NCBI GenBank assembly: GCA_034670405.1
Contig: JAXDDX010000005.1
Coordinates: 710,501-774,500, forward strand
Direction: 5' to 3'
From: Hoplostethus atlanticus
Taxonomy: Eukaryota > Chordata > Actinopteri > Trachichthyiformes > Trachichthyidae
Length of the DNA: 64,000 nucleotides
The position numbers and the translations under genes are program-made. A model generated the notes under the pieces. The model was not told where the DNA came from, searched no databases, and saw only the letters and a program-made list of their open reading frames with translations. The number at the start of each line of letters is the position of its first letter. Within the stretch, counting starts at the first letter, position 1. This document shows positions 10,610 through 23,700 of this stretch, in pieces.

Positions 10610-13600
10610 ATTAAAGACTCACATTTTCTAGCTGTCATTTTCTAGCTGTCGAGCTCATTTGTTCTCGATGAACCCAGTCTTTTCCAGAGGCTCTGCTGTA
10701 CAACCAGGAGACAGGGGTGTTTGAGGTGGTGAGTGAGGCAGCTGAGTGTGTCTCCAGAAGGATCAAATCAGTCCTGCACTGCAGTAAAACGCAGCTCCTC
10801 ACTAATGACCCCACATTGCAAGCCAGAAGCCCCCCGATAGACAACCGTTACACTGTCTGTGTAAGTGGTGTATGATGTCTTTAGTTGGTGAATCAAGTAA
10901 TTGAATTGTTGTGTGCTTCTTTGTAGCGTTGGGGGCTTTTTAATGAATCTGTTTCACTGACTTTTACAGTGTCTGGACAAAGAGCAAGGCTTTCAATGGA
11001 TCATGAAAGAAAGATTCCCCTTATTCATTCAAAGTGATTGCTACTTTGAATACAGGTATTACAAGTACATGGGTATCTTGGCCTACGATTAGATGAGCCT
11101 ACGCACAAATCCAATGTTTGATAGTATTTCTATACATCCTGTGAAGTTCTGTTTCACTTGTCAAATTCTTATCAGCAACAGGCAACCAGTGTGTGCAGAG
11201 AACAGCCCTTTCCTTGCTGCATCTTCTGACTTGTTGTTGTTGTTGATGACTACTGTTGTCTAGCAATGCTTTTTGTGATTTATCATGCAGTGCTAACTTG
11301 TTCTTAACTGGAATGGATTAAAGTTAGCAATTCAGTGAAATATTTTGTAGTCATTGTAATGACAGTAGCTCCGTGGCCTTACTTCCTCCTCTGTTTTAAT
11401 CTGCCTATTCCCCTATTCAGATCAGATACATGACTGACCCACACACACTAGTTTGCAACCTAAATGTAGACGCAATGGCACAGCAATAACAATAGCCCAG
11501 TTTGTTCATTTCATTGGTTTGTCATATAATTCATGATTTTAGAAAATACACGATTGTGTATTCTATGGCTGGCGGTACACGTCTCAGTATGTCGGTGCTT
11601 TCTGGTGTTTTCTAGACTAGCCAAGTTGCTGTCTCAGTGGGACCCAGACCTCTGTATCCAGAAGAGGGATGGTGACTTATTTCAAACCACCCATTCAGTA
11701 ACAAGGCCTCCTTCTTCATCCCAATCCAACAATAAAAATGTACTGAATGCCCTAACATGCTCCTATGCTCAAGAGAAATGTTCACCAAAACAAGGTAAAT
11801 GCCTACGAGTTTTTATGTGCATGTCTAGAAGTTCTGTATATGTGTGTATGCTGACATATAGATATGAAGCCATATTGTCTCATTCCTCACTGCGCAGGGT
11901 CTGCACGGTGTGTACCCTCCTCTGGCCAGGAAGGACACAGGAAGCATATCAACCCAACATGCTGTGCCTCATCCAGATGTATCTCCTGCTTCCCTGACCC
12001 AGAGGATCCATGTATGCTCTCTTCTTCTTCTTCCTCCTCCTCTAATCTCAACTCAGAGAAAACTCAGGAAACCCAGAGCCCAGAAACAGATTTGAGCCTC
12101 TACTTCACAGAGCCATCAACAGAAGATCAGTGTCTCAGAGACTCCAATACCCAGAGTTTTGAGTCTAACAACATACCATTAGAGGACCTGGCTGCCAAAG
12201 TGGTTAAACAGGTGCTCAAAGATGCAGTGGAAATGATGGATGGATGCAGCCAGAGAAACACCTCTGATTGTTTCAGCAGGTCAAAAGACCGGATAAATCG
12301 TTTCACTGACGCGGACGGCTCCTTTAAAAGTGAAGTTTGCTGCTATTCGGTTGTTGAGGGCAAGGAAAGACTGGAGGAGGAGAAAGAGAGAGATCAAGAA
12401 GGCAAGAAGGGGAGCGGGGAGGAAGAACAGGCAGAGGGGGATGAAGAGAAAAATAAGGGGGTGTGGAACAGGGGCCCAGACAAGGAAAATGTCCCTGATG
12501 TTTGTTACCATGGTGCCTGTTTCCGTGGCAGCAGACGGGGCTTGAATGAGTTCAAGGAGTTTTTACAGGGAACGTCAGGAGAGAAGCTACTTCATCTCTG
12601 GATGGATATAGAAAGACTCAAGGCTACACAGCGCTGGGAGCAGAAGAACAGGTGAAAGGAAAAACATGGCACACACACGCTGTATTTGTAACATCAGTTT
12701 GTTATTCTATGACAGCAAATGGTCATTGGTCGAGATTATGGTCATATGATTGGCCTCATAGAATGAAGTGTATCTCCAGATATATATTTTTACCCCCATT
12801 GTGATTGTGGATCCATGACCCCCTTCAATCAGCTGGTATTTATAGAATGAGATACAAAATCATAAGTATAGGATGAAAGAAAATTGGTCGTTTTAAAAAA
12901 AAAATATATATATTTTACTGTTGTCATTCTGTTAAAATACATGCCCACAAAATCAAAAAGCTGGCAGTCAGCCAATGAGTCAACTGCAAAAAAACAACAA
13001 CTTTCGCTTGCACTGTCACAACACTTTTATGTCAGACATGTGATTGGTGTAATGTGAGATATAAATACCAGATGTGATGTGGTTCAGACATTTGGTGCTG
13101 ATGAGAAGCCGGTACCTGCTGAGCAGCAGTCAGAGCAGTCTGCATGTGGAGCTGCTTTCTACACTGGGCCTGACTACCTCCCCCTGCTGGACAGAGGAGA
13201 AACTACACCTGGTGCAGCCCTGCCTCACTGAAGCTCTGCTCTTCTACTGGTGAGAATCAGATCAGTATTTGACTTCGTAATGTCTTCGGGAGACACATCT
13301 GTGGTTGTATGTGTGTGTGTGTGTGTGTATTCCTATGGGTCTTTTTCACAAATTTTTGGGAGACTGCAGTAGTTTCACATTTATGTGTTTATTGCTAAGA
13401 GTACGTCATGCATTACACCACTATCTTGGCGCTTGCCGTCCTATACTTGCGGGTTACATGATAAGCTATAACAAATATTGTAATATTGCTCATAATAGCG
13501 CTTCCTATGAATGGATTTCTGTGGTAATTCTCTCTACCTTTACTATCCTTTCTCTTGTTTGCCCACAGGGCTCCCAGGTTCTGGACATCCCAGTGTGTTC

Positions 13601-14712
13601 AGGAAGACAGTGATGAATCAACACTGGGGCTGTGGACAGAGAGGCATCTGAGGCCTCCATCAGGGATAGACCCCTACCCTCGCTGTATAACCCTGCCCCC
13701 CGTCCGCCCTGACACCTGCCTGCCCAGGTCAACCCACACTGCTCGGACACAGGTAGGGCAACAGAGGGCAACTGCCTGCACCTGGCACCGGCTGCAATTT
13801 ATTTAATTTATTTTTCATCAGTTGCTAGTTTGATTATGTTAGTTTTCTGGTCTGTGTGTGTATGGGTATGTGTGTGTGTGTGTCATCAGTTATGTTCCAG
13901 TAGCAGCAGCAGCAGCAGCAGCAGTCCAGTGCTGGGCAGCAGAAGAATGGAGTGGATGTTACAGGCTCTCTTCAATGACTCCCGGGCTGGTTTATACTTC
14001 ACACACTTCTGTGAACAATCTGGAAACCAGGTACAATAGCAGCTGCTAGATTTTAGTTTCATACGCTCCTATTCACTATGGTCCATTCCATTACGGCTGT
14101 TAAGCATCCAAAACACTGGATTACAATACTGCGGCGGTACGACTCTTGAACACAATGTCTAAACTCGATGTAACAAGGACATTACTTGTGTCCTGTCTCT
14201 GTAGCTATGGGAGAATGCAGTCAGCTTCTGGACTGACCTGCAGCACTACCATCAGCTGTTCTACCGGGATGGACTGGACCCTTACACAGTACAGAGGCAC
14301 GCACAGGTCAGCACACTGTATACATACAAACACACACTCCCACCCCACGCACCAGTCCAGCAGTCGTCTGCATCAATCATCCTACGGGTTTCTGCTTCAA
14401 ATGTCACTTGTTTTATTTTTCCCAAGTTTAATAAATTGGCTGAGAGAATTGCAACAGACTGATCCTTAAGGTGAGGGAGGCTTAAATACTGCATGAATTC
14501 CACAGTTGTCAAGGTAAAGGAACACAGACTTAAGATGTTTTTGCAGCTATGACCGACGCAATAATATTGGAGAATTCTTTTGCAGTGACACTTCAAATTG
14601 AGTTTAAGTGCATCCAAATTAATGTGAGATGTCTCTACAATTTTACTGGAGTCCAGCTGTAGTCAGTTCAGCTGCTGGTCAGTTACTTGGCACAACTTCA
14701 TTCTCGTTAATA

Positions 14713-14746
<34 letters not shown>

Positions 14747-17700
14747 CTCAGGAATCATCCTTCCTTGTCATTCCCTCACTATGCTATAGAGCCATGTGTG
14801 TCAACCCCCCCATCCTTTTCACACACACACCTGCTCTCAATTGCTCACTCTTAGCCGCCCCGCCGCCCTCTTTACCCCTCACTAAGTGGAGAGCTCACAC
14901 AATGCCCATCAAATCAAGTGAATCCCTCCCACTACTGCGCCAGGCCAGTCATCCAGAACCACCCTGTCTGGTTACAGCTGGACCAGGGAGGAAAGCAGGG
15001 CTGTCCAGGAAGAATACCTCACAGTGAAATCTATTTTCCTTCAATTAACCTTTATTTAACAGAGCAATCACATGTAGATGAGTATCTCTTTCCATTGTGC
15101 TGTCTTGGCCAAGAGGGTTAAATGTAGTTTATGTGGTGTGATGACTGTAGTGATGATGGATAGTGAATATAGTGTGGACTGGATAATGTAGTTGTGTATG
15201 AGAACACTGAACTCTGATGATGAGGATGATGACAGTGATGATGATTGCGATGAAATATTTCTGAAGTGATGACGTTTTTATGGTTCTCTTCTCCTCTCCT
15301 CTCCTCTCCTTGCTCCTCCTCAGCTCCTTTACTCCACCTATCTGTCCAGCTCTGCCTGGAGGAGTATTGGTGTGGATGAGGAGGCCAGGAGGGAGGTATA
15401 CGACCGACTGATGCCCGCCTTTGAGGAGCTGTTTGACGGGGTGGAGGAACACACCCTGACCCTCCTGTTGGAGCCCTGGACACTGCTGATCACCAGAGAT
15501 AAAGAGTCCTACCAGAAGGTGGCTATGTCCGGGGCAAGGTTTACTTCATCTAAATAGATCAGACTGGTTTGGCCAAATCTATGCTCTCTCTAGTGGGTGT
15601 GTGTTTGATGTTTTTGTGTGTGTTTCCCCAGGTGTGTGTGCAGGAGGAGGTGCGCCAGCTGGCCAGTGAGGAGTACAGGGAACTACAGAGCCTGTATGAG
15701 GAGGCAGAGCTCAGACTGAGACAGGTCAGAGGTCATCCAGGAGCCGTAGTTGTGTGGAGCACTTCTGATTGGCTGAATCACGCTGGAAGCTGACCATCAC
15801 TACTCATTAGCAACCACAATGTTGAGCTACTGTTCAATAACTATATTACTTTGCATAAGAATAACATTTAAAGTTGCAAGAAGTGTTTTTTCTTTTTTTT
15901 TTGGGCCATTTCTTTGACATTGTTAATACAATTTGAAACCATATGCTATCTGAGGAAACAGCTGAGACTTAGTTGTGAGGCACTGACAACATGCCGTCAC
16001 TCTCAGCCCCTCTGTGTGTTTTCAGTGTTTCCTAATGTTTGTTGTCAAAAAACCCCCAGACCCCTCCAGAACTTTATAAAAGGGCAGAAAAGTAAGTAAC
16101 TGTTAGCGTCTGTCAGTTCGCTTGATAGCGCTGTACTGTGGAAAACGCTAACCCCCGCTTGCCCAGGCAGCACACACTGTATGATGATGAGTTTATCTCT
16201 AGGCTAGCGCAAGCTATTTGGTCAATAACACGTATTCCTTCTACCTCTATGAAGGAGTAAACACTTCAACAATACATTTACTATTGATTTGTTTTGCTGA
16301 TGTGTGCCACTAGCGCCCAACCACTTCAGTCCGGATGATTTCTGATGCAGCACTTGAAGTTTGGAGATTGTCATGTATTGGTTTACTGGCATTTTTTACA
16401 TTTTGACTAACTGAACTTGAACTGTGTTGTTGATTTAACGTTAGGTTTAGTGTTTGTTTGGACGTAGCGCGGACGCTATTTATTTATTTTTATTTATTTA
16501 TTTATTTATTGAATTGGGACAGTGCACAATAATCAACATATCAGCATTACACAATGTAAATGTGCCGGAATTAGCACAATTGCTAAATTTCATCTGTAGT
16601 CCCCTATTAGCTTCGCTGCCTTTATGCCTTTTGTCCCTTGCTGACAACTGTAGGCTGGTAGGTGTGGGTAAGGGGAGGTGGAGGAGGGGGGAGTGTTCAA
16701 AGCCTCAACTTTGTACTTTTTGACTCAGTAGCCCCAAGTAGCAGGGGTGTAAAAAGTACCCAGAGATTATACTTAAGTTAAAGTATGGGTACTGGTTCAA
16801 AAATCTTACTCAATTACAAGTCGAAGTATCTAGCTAAAAATACACTTGAGTAAAAGTCAAAAAGTTTCTACTTTTAAATGTACTCAAGTATTAAAAGTAT
16901 TAAAGTATTAAAATGTTTTAGAATTGTCTATCCATTGCAATAATAAAAAAGCATAGGGTACATTTTTTGCATTAAAATTACTTCATTAAATTCACTTAAG
17001 CCAATCGTAACTAATTGTGACATAACAAAGGCCAATTGTGACACCACAAAAGCCAATTGTGACATCACAAAAGCCAATCGTGATATCACAAAGGCCAATT
17101 GTGACATCACAAAGGTCAATTGTGACATCATAAAAGCCAGTTGTGACATCACAAAGGCCCATTGTGACATCATAAAAGCCAATTGTGACATCACAAAGGC
17201 CCATTGTGACATCACAAAGGCCAATTGTGACATCATTAAAGCCAATTGTGACATCACAAGGGCCCATTGTGACATCATAAAAGCCAATTGTGACATCAGA
17301 AAGGCCAATTGTGACATCACAAAGGTCAATTGTGACACCATAAAAGCCAATTGTGACATCACAAAGGCCCATTGTGACATCGTAAAAGCCAATTGTGACA
17401 TCACAAAGGCCAATTGTGACATCATAAAAGCCAATTGTGACATCACAAAGGCCCATTGTGACATCATAAAAGCCAATTGTGACATCACAAAGGCCCATTG
17501 TGACATCACAAAGGCCAATTCAAAAAAGCCAATCGTAACATCACTAAAGACAATTGTGATACCACGAAAGCCAATTCAATATCGCACATCCTCATGTTCT
17601 TTTAAAAAAAAAAAAAATTTAATTAAAATTAATTTAATTAATTAATTAATTTTTAAATTGGCACTATGGTTACTGTCCACTGGAAGCTTGTTAGCATTTT

Positions 17701-20700
17701 GTATCAATGCAAGTGGAAACAAATGGGTTAAGCTAGCCAGTATTTACCAAACCAGATACTGGCTAGCTAACCCCATCGGCCATGGGTGCCGATCGTTTCG
17801 TCCTCATTCCTCATAACTTTAGAGGCCATCTTCTGTAGCTTCGCTGACTGTCATATTCTGATAGCAGGTTTCATCAAAGAGCCTCGCTTTCTGGTCTTGC
17901 ACAAGGACCAATAAGCATGGGTATGGGCGGGTTAATTTTCCATTGATAGGGATCTTATTGGTTTTAAATAAAGTACGGCCGTGGGGTTATTAGTTCAGCC
18001 AATGAAAAAAAGAATACTAATTTAAAGTTTCTAAAGTTTGTTGGACCTGCGAGACTTACTTGTACTTGGTAGGTCTGAATTTTAAATGTAAGGAGTAAAA
18101 AGTATCTTTTTTTTCTCGAAAATGTAATTGAGTAAGAGTACAAGTATACAAATTGAATAATACTCGAGTGAAGTACAAATCCCCCGAAATCGTACTTAAG
18201 TATAGTAACGAAGTACAATTACTCAAGTACTTTACACCCCTGCCAAGTAGTGGCAAGAAAAATCTCTTATTGCACCTTATTGTGTTATGAACGATGTACG
18301 ATGTGAAGGGGATAAATCTGTGCTCTTGATTGCTATTTTCTTCAAAAAAGCATCTCAGAACAGCACCTTTTAGTTTACTGTCCCATCTCCCTCTTTGTTT
18401 CTTTTCCTTTCTCTCTCTTGCCCTCTCTCTCTCTCTCTCTCTCTCTCATTTATTCCCTCACTCTTCCTGCTCTTTCTCCACCTCAACAGGTGGAGCAGTA
18501 CAAGTCCACTCCACCTCCTCCTTCTCCTTCAGAGGGCCCCCAGGAGCCTGACCCCTGGTCTAATGTCTCTCCGTGTTACCGTGGTTACCGTTTAGGTTCC
18601 TTACTCCGCCACCGCGAAGAGATCAGGCACTTCATGTCCTTCCTCCAGCACCAGGACGCCAGGTGACTTGTGAAACACAACCTTTTATACCAATCCGTTA
18701 TGGACTTCTGTTCTGTGCAAGGGCTTTAAGACTGACTCACATACACTTGATACAGGAAAACCCTATGACCCCTTTGAGGCTTACCTTTTATTGAAGTTCC
18801 ATTGCTTATCGTCGCTGTCAGGTAAAAAAACCCCTCCAAAACATCAACTTTACAGGAGCTGAAAAGCAGCCTCATTTTTTGCTTGACCACCATGCATTTT
18901 GTTTATCCAATGAGTTTGAAACTTTTATAAGCCCAAGGCTGGTAGAGTTTTCTCAGCAGGGTTTTGGTACAACATGTTAAGACATGGTCTTATATGGGTT
19001 GTACCAAAACTGGAGTTACAAGGTTTTCACATGACACAGCGTTACATTAAGATAAGATGAAACTTTAATGATCCTTGTGGGGAAATTGGGTCATTGCAGC
19101 AGCAAACAGTAATAGAGTACAGCAGGGGGAATTAAATCATAAACATAAAAATAGAATAGAAACAAGAAAATAGCATATCAGAGATGTATACATGTATGAC
19201 ACCAATACTTAGATTATATTTTGGGCATTTTTGCCTTTATTGGACAGATGATACTTCAATTTTGGTGCTTTTCATATTTTAACTTTTTTTGAACTTTTTA
19301 AGGTTTTGGACATATGAGGTTTTCACCCTACAACAGAGATAAGCAGTATCTGAAGAAAGCAGATGATGTGATGTGACATTATAGTCACATTGACAGTCAA
19401 CAGAAGGCCATATATGTGCACCAACAGTGTCCTGGCGTGTAGCCATGCTTTGTAAAGTAAACTTTACGTTTTACACAGCTTACATGATTCTTATATGGGT
19501 CTTATGAATGTTCGATCCTGTTCAGCATCCACCTGACCTGCTGGCTGGATCTGGACCAATACAGGAGGACTCCTCAGAAGGACAAGGCTGTCAGACAGGA
19601 GAGGTCCTCTCACATCACAACCAAATACCTCAACAGGAAGTACTTCTTTGGCCCCGACAGCCCCGCCTCAGCGGAACAACAGAACGACGTACGTCAGTCA
19701 ATAAAAACGACAATTTTACATTTTATTGCCATTCTTTCAAATCGACATGACACACGGACCCATTTTGGTGTAGTGATGACAAATTGTTTTAAGCCTCCAC
19801 TGAGTTTGAATTATTGTGACCTTGCTGTGGAAGAGTGAGCGAGACGGGGAGAGAAACAAAGTGCCGTGACATGACGATCATAAGACGGGATATGAGCTTG
19901 AGTTGAGGCTCCACATTCAGAATTGATAAACAGGGGGTGCTGTGGCTCTCACACAAGATCCCATCTCCTTTCTTTGGCATCCTACAGACCTCACGCTGAC
20001 GGCTCTGACAGCAGGGTGTTGGAGGAGAACGGAGGATGAGAAGGGATGGTTAGAATTAAGATGAAATGAATGAGAGGATTGTGGTTTGGATCCAGAAGAC
20101 AAAGAAGATCATCTCCAGTAACAATGACAGTAGGGTGAAATGTCTCCTGACATTCATAGTTGGAGATTTCTGGATTGTAGGCATAGTGTATAGAGTTGGG
20201 ATGAGAAGAGGGTACACGCTGTGGTGGACCTGATAATCTCCTTCTGGGCTGCCATAGAACTTCTATAATACTGTCACAACGTTTTATGTGTGGTATAGGA
20301 CATACCAGTCAAGAACACTGATTCAGCCTGTTCTTGTGGCTCATTGTTCTAAGAGGCATACAGTGTGCTTGCTGACATCATGGATTTAACTGTGGCACAC
20401 AGACATTTGTTAAATGTCACCCTCCACTCATACATACCATCAAAATAATGGTATTTGAGAAGGCCTGTTCTAATAGTGCAGGATTGCGTCTGGCTGGGAC
20501 TCCTGTCTTGGTTCTTGTCTTCATGAGGGATGTGGAGAGACTGACAGCTTTACTGCTTTGGCCCTTCACTTGTTCAATCACTCAGTCATCCAGTCACAGA
20601 TTGGCCTCCTTTCATCTGCTGACTCTCCCACTGCAGTGCCACGACTGGTTCTCATTTCTGAAATGTGTGTGTATATATATATATATATATGTGGGTGTGC

Positions 20701-23700
20701 ATGCATGTCTGTGTGTGTGTGTGTGCAGAATGTGATGGAGAGATGAGAGGAAATAAAAAGGAGATATAAATAGGGAGACATGGCCAGAGAGAAAGCAGAC
20801 AAGGGAGATGAAGAGACAGAGGGATTGTGGGAGTAACAGCACAGCAGGAGTCAGGAAGGTTTTTTTCCAGTCTGGTCTCCTGCTGTGAGCTGCTTTCCTC
20901 CGGGTTCCAGTACCTTCTCATGTGTTCTTAGTGTGGTTTCAGAGCCCTCCGACTGACGCTGTCTCCACCCTGTCAATGAGACGTCATTACCGTTTACATC
21001 ATTCACATGGGCACACGCAAGCAAACGTCAATCTCAAGCAAGTCTATTGCCACATGGTCCGACTGTCTTGTCTTTTATTTGTGTTTCTCTGTGTGTGTAT
21101 GTGTAGATAATGCGTCTGGCAGGTGGACCGGAGCGGCTGAAACGCGAGCGTCTCTCCAACCCGGTAGTCGTGGAGATCCAGAACATTGTCAGGAGCCATA
21201 TTGAGAAAACGTGGCTGCCCCTGTTTCTGGCCACAGCAGAGTTCACAGAGAGACAGAAGCACAAGGTTGGTATCTGGGGAAGACGCTCGCTGTTTCCTGA
21301 TCCTCTGCTTCTCTCCCATGTATAAAGTGACGCTTTCAGGTGACGCAAGGCACCCTCTGGCGGCCATATTGGAGGTCCACAGCTCTTTCTAAACTCACAA
21401 CTTGGCTGTCTCAACAGAGTCAAATGTATATGGTTAAGTCCCGTGCTGATTTCACCACTGATACATGTGTGTCTAGACATGAAATAGTCAGTCAGTAATG
21501 TTTTTGAAGGCCAGATGCCACCGAGAGAACAATATTTGCATGGGAGGTTGAGGCTGCGTTCACATCATACGGGGGGAAAACGTCAGAGCGATTTGACAGT
21601 TAAAAGCAGCGACTTGGAAGTGTTCACGTTCAAACTTGCTTGGAGCCGCCAAGCGACGATGATTGAAATTTTTGTTTTGTTTTTGTTATGCTGACAAAAT
21701 CTGACAAGCAGTTGTGTCCTGCCAATGCATTTTACGAGTCGTGATCCCAAAATGAATTGATGTGATTTTGTTGGTTTTATTTGAAATGCACATAGATCAT
21801 TCCCTACACTTGAGTTCCCAAGAGGTAGTTGCCACCTCACAGTTGACGTGAGCAGTATTGTCAACTAGGAAGCTCCTATCTACTGTGTTTCCCATGGCAC
21901 CTGAATGCAGCATTGGCCTCAGAACTGCACATACCTTTGACTAACATAAAACCTCATCCCATATATCACGTTCATTTTTCCAGTGGTAAAATGTCTAGCA
22001 TACAGCCATAAAGGTCATGAATAGATGGAGATTGACAATGTTTGCAACAGGGAAGGGGATTGGACAAAGTGAGTGTGGTTGACAGGGCAATAAGGAACAA
22101 TAGCATCATTCAAAATACTGTTGGGGATCATTATTACCATTACTTCCTGTTCCCATCCCCTCAAAATGTTGCTCATGTATCGTGGCCTTGAGAGAGGATA
22201 GAGATTGGGAGTCTATGAGAAACCACAAAACACTGTTGCTGTCCAGTCGTTCTCAGGTTGCCTCATCAGGTGTGAACGCTCTGGCTCATTATGTTATCAA
22301 GTGTACCTTGTCTGGTCACACGGATACTCTCATTAGGTAATGAGAGGTAGAAGTAGTTTAGCATTACACACTGGAGGAGGAGACGAGCGGAGGGGGTGTG
22401 AGAGAGGTGAGAGAGGTGGACGACTGAGACGACGTCAGAGAGGTAAGTGTCCCCTCAAGAGCGAACACAGATTAGAGGAAATAAAGAACGAGGGCAAGAA
22501 AGGAGGAGAGCGCTTTAGTTACTGCCAAGGACAAAGAGCAGCAGAGTGTGGCGCAGAGAGGTGTTGAGTGTCCCTGCGTAACCCTAGTTTACTCACTGTC
22601 CGACTGTTAACCTTGTGTGTGTGTGTGTTGTAGCCCCAAGCTGCAGACAGGTTCTCAGAGCAGGTGTACCGCCGACACAGGAAGAGGAGACAGGCCTGGA
22701 AGGTAAGGAGAAATTGTCTGTGGAAGCTGGATATTTTGAATGGAGAGAAATAAGGCATTTCCTGGACTAAAAAAGCATGTGCGATTTAGTTCATGACTTG
22801 GCTGCGTGTGCTGGCTTTGTCAAACATCATTTTGGCCTTGTGGTTAGTTTTCCTAAATTGGATCCAGGATAAATAAGATTAAAGCATCAGCATTGCTAAC
22901 CTTCCTTTAATAGCCTTTGGAGTATTTTCCATCCAGCTCTGTTCCCGTCCTCCCATCCTGCCTCCAGAGCAGAATAGAGATAAAAAACATGGACATTTCA
23001 AACTCCAAGCAGGATGATTGCAGGAAGGAGTTTACATACATGATTGTGACTATCATCTTTACAGAATAAACATTATCTCAACATTGGCAAGGAACAGGTT
23101 TTCTGAACACTTGCACCTGAATAAATCATTTTCAGACTGTAGCTTACAGTTCACAGCCTGTGATGTCCATCTTTACCGAGGGAGACACATTTTAAGGACA
23201 ATATATAGGCTACCATAGTGCAAATGTATGTTTTGTGTACAATGTCTTCATAATCTGTTTACATATGAGTACATGATGAAGATGAGATGAACTTTATTGA
23301 TCCCCATGGCAAAATTAGTTTCCCGTTCAGCAGCTTTAACCATCCAAAACCAACAAACTAACAAAGCGAACCACAGGAACCCGATAATCCTGTCCCACAT
23401 CTCCCTGCAGCAGACGGGCGGGTTGTGGATGAGTTCCTCCAAGGAGATCCTGGTGTTCCGACGGGTCCTCCTCAACCCCGTCACCTGCCTGCAGTTCCAG
23501 CACTTCGTCTCCATGAAGGGAGACTTCCTGGAGAACGACGTGCTCTTCTGGCTCGAGGTCCAGAGGTACAAGGTAAGGAGAAGCAAAGATACTTAAGGGT
23601 CGATGTCCCGGTGGCTCAGTTGGCAAAAGCCTTTCTGGACTTGAACTTGGGAAGTAGAGCATATTGAACGAACGACCATCTAATGCAATGTAATACATGT

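Noticed and set aside
16928..17518. 196-residue minus-strand frame of heptapeptide repeats
   Set aside because: It is the 21-bp minisatellite read in frame; a second frame is equally open. No start context or conserved domain; it sits inside a non-autonomous transposon.
16999..17580. CRISPR-like array
   Set aside because: Direct repeats have no unique spacers and the genome is vertebrate.
21551..21914. Possible DNA element with CTGCGTTCA and CTGCATTCA ends
   Set aside because: Only nine or so bases of imperfect terminal similarity, with no matching flanking duplication; too weak to call.
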